Shown one piece after another: positions 4,983 through 9,347 of a DNA stretch of 9,347 nt. Source of the stretch: JAAEKA01 sp049299095 (GTDB taxonomy: Bacteria; Chloroflexota; Anaerolineae; JAAEKA01); the NCBI GenBank assembly GCA_049299095.1, contig JBAQWV010000138.1, positions 1 through 9,347 on the forward strand. The letters run 5' to 3'. Each line of letters begins with the position of its first letter. The stretch's first letter is position 1. A program made the translations under genes and the position numbers. The notes under the pieces are model-generated. The model was given only the letters and a program-made list of their open reading frames with translations. It had not been told where the DNA came from and made no database searches.

Positions 4983-5348
4983 TCACATCACAGCATACGA
5001 GAGGACGAAATGTGAGGTCTTTTCGAGCAATTCCAGTGCATCTTCCAAACAAGACAACGCTCTTTGCGATGGAATGGTCCACTCGATTGGCTGATTGCCA
5101 ACAGGCGGAGTTACTTCCCACACACGGATCATCCAGGGAGCTTGCCACTCTCCAGCGAAGCCGTAGCTGATATGCAGATATGCTGTGCGTATCTCCTTTT
5201 TATCCGACCAGACAATGTCAGCAACCAGCAAAGCTCGCGGCGTCCAACGTTGTGTGGTTTGTGCCAGCTGTGCATCAGCACGCTTGATCAGCTTATCGAA
5301 ACCCGTGAGGGTTTGTTGATGTCTTGAGGACAGGGCATTTGTGATCAT
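4983..5348 (-). CDS. Orphan 121-residue protein, last gene of the DksA-like operon
   Basis: I do not recognise this 121-residue protein. The N-terminus (1-38) is polar and helical-looking. The centre (39-92) alternates strand-like stretches rich in aromatic residues, such as LLVADIVWSD, TAYLHISYGFAG and PWMIRVWEV. The C-terminus is an acidic helix (ALSCLEDALELLEKTSHFVL, 97-116). It appears soluble, with no signal peptide. The frame is open upstream into the DksA-like gene, but the ATG at 5348 is preferred: GAGGT (5358-5354) lies 5 nt before it and overlaps the upstream stop codon, which suggests translational coupling with the 8-nt gap. Context suggests work together with the zinc finger protein, but no function can be assigned. 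Confidence 0.74.
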   Translation of the reverse strand: MITNALSSRHQQTLTGFDKLIKRADAQLAQTTQRWTPRALLVADIVWSDKKEIRTAYLHISYGFAGEWQAPWMIRVWEVTPPVGNQPIEWTIPSQRALSCLEDALELLEKTSHFVLSYAVM

Positions 5349-5356
5349 CGTATACC

Positions 5357-5719
5357 TCACCAAGCCGCGGCTGGAGCAAGCCGGTAAGTGATTTTTGTCT
5401 GACGGGCAGGCGGGCCAGAGCGCTTTAACATCAGCGTGCTGGCACAATGAGCGCACAGATAATCATCGCTGGTCAGGAGAATTTCCAAGCGTTCCAGTTC
5501 AATGGCGTTACCACACTTTTCGCAGCGTCCATGACTGCCATCTGCGATCTTGCGCAATTCGCGCCGAATGCCCTTTAACTTTCGCTCTGCCATGCGCACC
5601 GTGTAATCGCTTAGCGAATCCATGGTGGTATAATCGTTGAGATGATCTACGACACCCTCGCACCAATCGCGCTCAGCCAACAATTTCTCTTGATAGGTGG
5701 TTAAATATGCGGTATTCAT
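5357..5719 (-). CDS. DksA/TraR-type C4 zinc finger protein
   Basis: This encodes a 120-residue cytoplasmic protein of the DksA/TraR class. These proteins insert into the RNA polymerase secondary channel or serve as related regulators. A helical N-terminal region (about 5-60) precedes a C4 zinc finger with Cys at 66, 69, 89 and 92. The finger carries the family signature RCEKCGNAIELERLE (65-79). The space between the second and third Cys is 19 residues, while classical members have 17. The usual acidic D-x-x-D-x-A tip of DksA is not seen, so polymerase action should not be assumed. AGGAGG (5730-5725) lies 5 nt before the ATG. It is the middle gene of a three-gene - strand operon and is translationally coupled to the next gene. 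The operon is divergent from the S1-domain kinase. Confidence 0.87.
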   Translation of the reverse strand: MNTAYLTTYQEKLLAERDWCEGVVDHLNDYTTMDSLSDYTVRMAERKLKGIRRELRKIADGSHGRCEKCGNAIELERLEILLTSDDYLCAHCASTLMLKRSGPPARQTKITYRLAPAAAW

Positions 5720-5773
5720 GATATCCTCCTGTGCAAGGTCACCAAAACTTCTTCTATCAACAATCTGGGTGCA

Positions 5774-5998
5774 TTACCCGAGGAAGATCGGTCCAAAGAT
5801 AGCGGTTAAAACAATGCCGACAACGATTGCTATGACTACCAGCCCTGCGGCTCCGCAACCCGCACCCTGGTCAGTGGGAGGGGGGGTCATTACCACGTAG
5901 GCCTGCTGACGAGGCCCGAAAGCCATGCGGAGTTGCAGATAAACGATGTATAGAACAAGAAAGCCAATCAGCACCAGAAACGGTAAGGTGAAATCCAT
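5774..5998 (-). CDS. Small two-helix membrane protein, first gene of the DksA-like operon
   Basis: This encodes a 74-residue protein with two membrane helices at about 3-21 and 50-71. A short loop (about 22-49) contains MAFGPRQQAYVVMTPPPTDQ, and a Cys lies at 48. There is no recognisable family beyond a small membrane protein. AAAGGAG (6013-6007) lies 8 nt before the ATG. The next gene begins 54 nt downstream. The upstream region holds a phased repeat array and a -10-like element facing this gene. A role in signalling or in anchoring a partner is possible but unsupported. Confidence 0.74.
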   Translation of the reverse strand: MDFTLPFLVLIGFLVLYIVYLQLRMAFGPRQQAYVVMTPPPTDQGAGCGAAGLVVIAIVVGIVLTAIFGPIFLG

Positions 5999-6070
5999 GA
6001 TAGCAACTCCTTTCGTTGAAGTTCATTGGCTGGCAGCTTGGGGCTGCTCTGACAGTTCTGTTTACAGGGT

Positions 6071-6099
6071 ATCATAAAATAACAAGGGTTGCCTGACAG
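6071..6099 (-). promoter_or_regulatory. Candidate promoter for the DksA-like operon, overlapping the left repeat array
   Basis: On the - strand CTGTCA (6099-6094) is followed after 17 bp by TATGAT (6076-6071). The predicted start is near 6064, giving a leader of about 66 nt. The -35 element coincides with the nearest copy of the repeated T(G/A)TCAG element. That placement suits a regulator that touches RNA polymerase. Confidence 0.4.
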
Positions 6100-6140
6100 A
6101 GGGCTGACTTTACGCTGATAAGCGGCTGCAAAATCTGACA
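6093..6140 (-). promoter_or_regulatory. Phased 11-bp direct repeat array facing the DksA-like operon
   Basis: Read on the + strand, CTGACA (6093), CTGACT (6104), CTGATA (6115) and CTGCAA (6126) begin exactly 11 bp apart. Another CTGACA starts 9 bp further on, at 6135. On the - strand, toward the operon, these read TGTCAG, AGTCAG, TATCAG, TTGCAG and TGTCAG. Direct repeats at one helical turn are typical of OmpR/PhoB-type regulators, whose Pho box has 11-bp steps. The sequence itself is not the Pho box consensus. Confidence 0.6.
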
Positions 6141-6179
6141 AACCTTCATAGACCGCTCCATAATACCGCGGGTAGTTTT

Positions 6180-6218
6180 TGTCAGAAAAGTTTGACATTT
6201 TTATCAGATGTTTGTCAG
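6180..6218 (+). promoter_or_regulatory. Phased repeat array facing the S1-domain kinase gene
   Basis: TGTCAG (6180-6185), TATCAG (6202-6207) and TGTCAG (6213-6218) lie at 22- and 11-bp steps. The in-phase slot at 6191 is occupied by the non-matching TTTGAC. The element points toward the kinase gene, just as the left array points toward the other operon. Further single CTGACA copies lie in each leader (6049-6054 and 6270-6275). Confidence 0.55.
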
Positions 6219-6248
6219 ATAGTTGGTGAATAGAAGAGGGGATCTGTA

Positions 6249-6257
6249 TGTTATAAT
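6249..6257 (+). promoter_or_regulatory. Extended -10 promoter for the S1-domain kinase gene
   Basis: TGTTATAAT combines an extended -10 with a consensus hexamer (6252-6257). The -35 position (6229-6234, AATAGA) is poor. Transcription would start near 6264, about 60 nt before the ATG. The repeat array ends 33 bp upstream of the -10, just above the -35 position, consistent with activation. Confidence 0.5.
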
Positions 6258-6322
6258 AATGCAGATTTTCTGACACAGTTTGCCAATTTTAGTGGATCAG
6301 GGTAGCAAAAGGCGGATTTGTA

Positions 6323-8554
6323 ATGCCGCAGACCACCACTCTTCAGCGCGGTTCAACAGATAAGGCTATTCCCGCTCGTGTTGTGCGCGTTACCCCAGCC
6401 GGGGTGATTGTCGCGCTGCCCGACGGCCGACAGGGGTTGGTGCGGGAGCGAGAGATCGCATGGGATGCTGACGCACGGCGCAGTTGGCGTGAGCGCTATG
6501 CTGTTGGAACCGTCGTGCAGGTCATACAGCTGCCTAAAGACGGCCATGAACGACCTGAATTCAGCATTCGCCTGGCGCAGGACGATCCCTGGCTGGATAT
6601 CGAGGAAAAGTATGTGGTTGGTGGGTTGGTCAATGGAGTGGTCACGGGCATCACGGCTTATGGCATCTTCGTGGAATTAGAGCCTGGGGTCACGGGGTTG
6701 GTGCATACGTCGCGCTTTCCTGCCTGGGTCAGCGGCGCGCCCAGCGAACATTTTTGGCCAGGTGATTGGGTGAAAGTTGTCGTGGGCGAGATCAATGCTG
6801 TCAATCGTGAAATGGCCTTGCATTTAGCCGAGCGGGCGCGCTGGCGCTGGCGCGAGATAGATGACCCCCAAAAGCGGAAAAGAGCCTTTGTCGAAGACAA
6901 CGATTCTCTGGCAATCTCTCGCAGGCAAAAAGCCAGCGATCTGCTTGTTCACAGCGCCAAGTCTATCTTGGTAGTAGACGATGCCCTGGCTGTGCGCAAT
7001 GAAGTAAGCGAGTGGTTAAGTCACGCCGGCCACCGCGTCACCCTGGCTGCTACCGGCGCGGCTGCGCTTGACGCAGTAAGCAACAACCTGCCCGAGATTG
7101 TATTGGTGGATGTCCACCTCCCTGATATGTCAGGTCTGGAGGTGGCACAAACGATTCAAGCCGAGTGGCCCGAGGTGCGCTGTATTCTGATGAGCGGAGA
7201 TCATAGCCTGGCGGAAGAAAGCGAGGATTTGATGAAGCTGCACGAGCGTGGTGTTCCCTTTTTATACAAGCCCTTCCGCCCCGATGAATTACTCCAGCAT
7301 GTTTTTGCTCCACCCGCGCCGCATACTAATGGATCAAAAGATGTAAAGCAAGAGTCAATCAAAGCTAATTTCGCGGCCTCGCAAAGTCACTTGCAGTTAA
7401 ACGCCTTGCTCAGACAGGTCTGGCGTGCAACCAAGGTCAATCTGGCGGTGCTTTTTGAAGTAGACACAGCACAACGCACGGTTCGTGTGATAGAACAATT
7501 TGGCCGTCCTTTACTCAAAACCACCCCCCTGCCTGGCCTGGTCCATAGTCCAGTGCGCGACGCAGCAGAGGATAACCAAATTGTACGGGCTGCAGATGTC
7601 TACGAAGCTAATACTCGACGCTTTCGGCATTTAACGCCTCAGATACGCTTCACCAGTTGTCTGGGTGTGCCGGTGGCTGTGACCTTACCCAATCGGTATG
7701 CCCTATTCCTCTTTTCTGATAAGGTAGATGTGGCGGTAAGTGAGAGCGCTCAATCTTTTGCCGGCGCAGCAGCCTTGGCCGCGGCGGCCTGGTTGGAGCG
7801 CGATGCCTTTGCCCGGCAGGCCGCGGAGTTGCAGCGTTTGGTGCTGCTGGGCCAGCTTGGGCGTACCTTGGTGCATGAAATCAATAACCAGGCACAAAAC
7901 ATCCCTTGGGCGGTTGAGAAAATACCGGCTTATGTTGAGCAAGCAAAGCAGCTTGGTTTATCCGATCCAGAACGCATGCAAAGCATTTTAAAGGAAGCTC
8001 AAGAGATTTTACATGAGGCCAGCATTGAAGTGGAACTACTGGCCTCTATTGCTAAGCCATTTACCAGTTTGACGCGTCTGGAACACGAGACCTCGTTGTT
8101 CTTGGATATTACGGTGGAAGAGGTGGTTCGTGTGATGCAGGATACCGCACAACGAGCAAATGTCACTATCACTGCTCAAGATCTTACGCCAATGGCATTC
8201 ATCCGCGGCCAGGACACCGAGTTACACCAAATTCTGGTGAACATTCTTTTAAATGCTGTGCAGCAAGTTGAGCAAAGTCGCGACAGGGCAGGTGGGCGCG
8301 TGATGGTACGCTTGACAGCTACGCAGCATAACGATCAACCGATCTTCCGAATCGAGGTCGAAGACGATGGCCCTGGTATCCATCGCAGGCTATGGGAGCG
8401 TATTTTTGAGATGGGATATACGACGCGGCCAGGCGGTAGCGGTGTCGGCCTGTCGGTAGCGCGCACATTGATCGAAAATATGGCCGGCCGCATTGTCATT
8501 GCTGAAAGCTGGCTTGGCTGGGGATCAACCTTCGTGGTCGAGATACCGAGATAA
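6323..8554 (+). CDS. Hybrid histidine kinase with tandem S1 domains (S1-S1-REC-GAF-HisKA-HATPase)
   Basis: This encodes a 743-residue cytoplasmic sensor kinase with no membrane helices. Two S1-type OB-fold domains lie at about 17-86 (ARVVRVTPAGVIVALPDGRQ, then GLVREREI) and 97-170 (GVVTGITAYGIFVELEPGVT, then GLVHTS, later FWPGDWVKVVVGEI). S1 domains usually bind RNA. A receiver follows (about 213-329) with Asp219/220, phospho-acceptor Asp263, Ser291 and Lys316. A GAF domain covers about 355-492. The H-box LVHEINN has the phospho-acceptor His518. The ATPase domain has the N-box Asn644, G1 box DDGPGI (681-686), F box IFEMGYTTR and G2 box GGSGVGLSVA (704-713), so the kinase appears intact. AAGGCGG (6309-6315) lies 7 nt before the ATG. 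The next gene, a REC-GAF protein, begins 11 nt after the stop and is a likely partner. The input signal and target are unknown; RNA binding is inferred from the fold. Confidence 0.88.
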   Translation: MPQTTTLQRGSTDKAIPARVVRVTPAGVIVALPDGRQGLVREREIAWDADARRSWRERYAVGTVVQVIQLPKDGHERPEFSIRLAQDDPWLDIEEKYVVGGLVNGVVTGITAYGIFVELEPGVTGLVHTSRFPAWVSGAPSEHFWPGDWVKVVVGEINAVNREMALHLAERARWRWREIDDPQKRKRAFVEDNDSLAISRRQKASDLLVHSAKSILVVDDALAVRNEVSEWLSHAGHRVTLAATGAAALDAVSNNLPEIVLVDVHLPDMSGLEVAQTIQAEWPEVRCILMSGDHSLAEESEDLMKLHERGVPFLYKPFRPDELLQHVFAPPAPHTNGSKDVKQESIKANFAASQSHLQLNALLRQVWRATKVNLAVLFEVDTAQRTVRVIEQFGRPLLKTTPLPGLVHSPVRDAAEDNQIVRAADVYEANTRRFRHLTPQIRFTSCLGVPVAVTLPNRYALFLFSDKVDVAVSESAQSFAGAAALAAAAWLERDAFARQAAELQRLVLLGQLGRTLVHEINNQAQNIPWAVEKIPAYVEQAKQLGLSDPERMQSILKEAQEILHEASIEVELLASIAKPFTSLTRLEHETSLFLDITVEEVVRVMQDTAQRANVTITAQDLTPMAFIRGQDTELHQILVNILLNAVQQVEQSRDRAGGRVMVRLTATQHNDQPIFRIEVEDDGPGIHRRLWERIFEMGYTTRPGGSGVGLSVARTLIENMAGRIVIAESWLGWGSTFVVEIPR

Positions 8555-8565
8555 AGGAGTTTGTA

Positions 8566-9264
8566 ATGAAAATTTTGATTGTGGATGATCGTGCTTTAGG
8601 CGCACGGAAATTGCGTGATGACATTCATGCCCAGAAACGGGACTATCAAGTAGAAATAGCATTTAGTAAAGATGGAATTTCCGCCGCAGATCGGGCGCTG
8701 GAAATCGTCAAAGAAAGCCAGGAGCATTTCGATGCTTTTTTAATTGACGACAACATGGGCGCGGGGATGAACGGCAGCGAGCTCATGCTGCGACTGCGCG
8801 AGCTTAGCCCGGCCAGCGAAACGATTGTTTTTACCGCCTATGCTGATGAAGCGGGCAAGCAACGCGTAATCGAGGCTGGCGCGCGCGCCTATGTGCAGCG
8901 TCCTGTCAACGAAAAAGAACTGTTTTGGCAACTGCGTGGTATTCAGCGGGATCAGGCAGCACGAAGGGAACGGGACTGGCTGGCTGCTTTGGCAGGCGTG
9001 AGCAAGGAACTACAAAGCGGAGCAACTGTTGAAGAGGTGGGTGAAATTATCGTGCGGGCTGCTCCAAAGTTAGGATTCGAACGGGCACGGCTATGGCTCT
9101 ATAAAGCAGAAATAGGTTCTTTGACAGGTCTGGCTGAACATGGCAATAAAGGGCTTAAAGCATTTAAGGGGTATAGGGTATCTTTAGATGAAATGCCCTA
9201 TTCAAACGAAGCATTGGAAAAAGGGGCATGGTTCAGTGGTGAACCTTTGTACCTTTACAATTGA
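8566..9264 (+). CDS. REC-GAF response regulator, apparently truncated at its C-terminus
   Basis: This encodes a 232-residue protein with an N-terminal receiver domain (about 1-127): Asp7/8, phospho-acceptor Asp61 in LIDDNMG, and Thr90. The usual K-P motif Lys is replaced by Arg112 (QRPV). A linker helix (about 128-150) leads to a GAF domain that begins at about 150 and stops near 232, well short of a normal GAF length. The frame ends at a TGA directly before sequence that looks like an insertion-sequence end. The native gene was therefore probably longer, perhaps with a kinase module like its neighbour. AAGGAG (8554-8559) is 6 nt before the ATG and overlaps the kinase stop, so the two are one operon. 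There is no DNA-binding domain in what remains. The receiver could still work as a stand-alone acceptor. Confidence 0.82.
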   Translation: MKILIVDDRALGARKLRDDIHAQKRDYQVEIAFSKDGISAADRALEIVKESQEHFDAFLIDDNMGAGMNGSELMLRLRELSPASETIVFTAYADEAGKQRVIEAGARAYVQRPVNEKELFWQLRGIQRDQAARRERDWLAALAGVSKELQSGATVEEVGEIIVRAAPKLGFERARLWLYKAEIGSLTGLAEHGNKGLKAFKGYRVSLDEMPYSNEALEKGAWFSGEPLYLYN

Positions 9265-9347
9265 ATAAGACAGGAAGGTGATTCTTTGGTATTATTAGCA
9301 GGACACTAACCAACTAATTTGCCAAAGGAGATCACCTTCCCATGACA
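9265..9347 (+). mobile_element. Possible left end of an insertion sequence, cut by the window edge
   Basis: The truncated GAF frame is followed at once by an inverted repeat (9273-9340). AAAGGAG (9324-9330) then lies 11 nt before an ATG at 9342, the last codons in the window (M-T). A leader of about 80 bases with a ribosome binding site just before a new gene fits the left end of a transposase-type insertion sequence. The family and exact boundary cannot be seen, and an ordinary intergenic region before an unrelated gene is possible. Confidence 0.35.
9273..9340 (+). repeat. Inverted repeat that can sequester the ribosome binding site of the gene at 9342
   Basis: GGAAGGTGAT (9273-9282) pairs with ATCACCTTCC (9331-9340), and CTTTGG (9284-9289) pairs with CCAAAG (9322-9327). 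The bulges are one base on the left and three on the right, around a 32-base loop. Sixteen base pairs would hide most of AAAGGAG in any transcript that enters from the left. A transcript starting inside the loop would leave it free. Confidence 0.6.

Noticed and set aside
6093..6218. Short CRISPR-like array
   Set aside because: The unit is 6 bp at 11-bp steps, far below CRISPR repeat and spacer lengths, and the two halves are in opposite orientation.
5968..6276. Open frame of 102 codons on the - strand in the divergent control region
   Set aside because: It overlaps the start of the 74-residue gene in another frame and covers the phased repeats and both promoters. No ribosome binding site precedes its ATG.

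Overview
The window looks like a bacterial chromosome segment of fairly high GC. The closest overall match I can suggest is Chloroflexota (an Anaerolineae-like lineage). That is inference from gene content and style: a YtxG/YtxH-like pair, a multi-membrane SPFH protein, a GAF-rich hybrid kinase and small orphan proteins. There is no rRNA, tRNA or marker gene to settle it.

Left part (1-2950): a possible divergent gene start lies at the extreme left. A two-gene + strand unit follows (214-1082): a DUF948/YtxG-like membrane protein and a YtxH-like protein, closed by a hairpin terminator. Converging on it from the - strand are a GT-B glycosyltransferase (2854-1667) and a rhodanese-domain lipoprotein (1601-1155). 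The glycosyltransferase gene has an extended -10 promoter very close to its start codon, a strong G-quadruplex motif and a 7-bp tandem repeat.

Middle part (2950-4980): a regulatory intergenic region holds a dyad shaped like an FNR/CRP site and an alternating half-site operator. It precedes a four-helix, SPFH/Band-7-like membrane protein (3151-4548). That gene ends one base from the stop codon of a convergent small orphan gene (4804-4550). The orphan gene has its own TATAAT promoter overlapped by an inverted repeat. A perfect 14-bp inverted repeat (4941-4980) separates it from the next - strand operon.

Right part (4983-9347): a - strand operon encodes a small two-helix membrane protein, a DksA/TraR-type zinc finger protein and an orphan 121-residue protein. 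It is divergent from a + strand two-component unit: a 743-residue kinase with two N-terminal S1 RNA-binding-type domains followed by REC, GAF and histidine kinase modules, then a REC-GAF protein. Between the two units are two arrays of a T(G/A)TCAG element at 11-bp steps, each pointing toward its own gene. This arrangement suggests one DNA-binding regulator controlling both units. The second kinase-side gene stops inside its GAF domain, just before a sequence that looks like the left end of an insertion sequence.

The most interesting candidate system is the 4983-9264 locus: RNA-binding-type sensor domains on a hybrid kinase, divergent from a DksA-like factor and sharing a helically phased control region. 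It is a hypothesis from architecture and context only.
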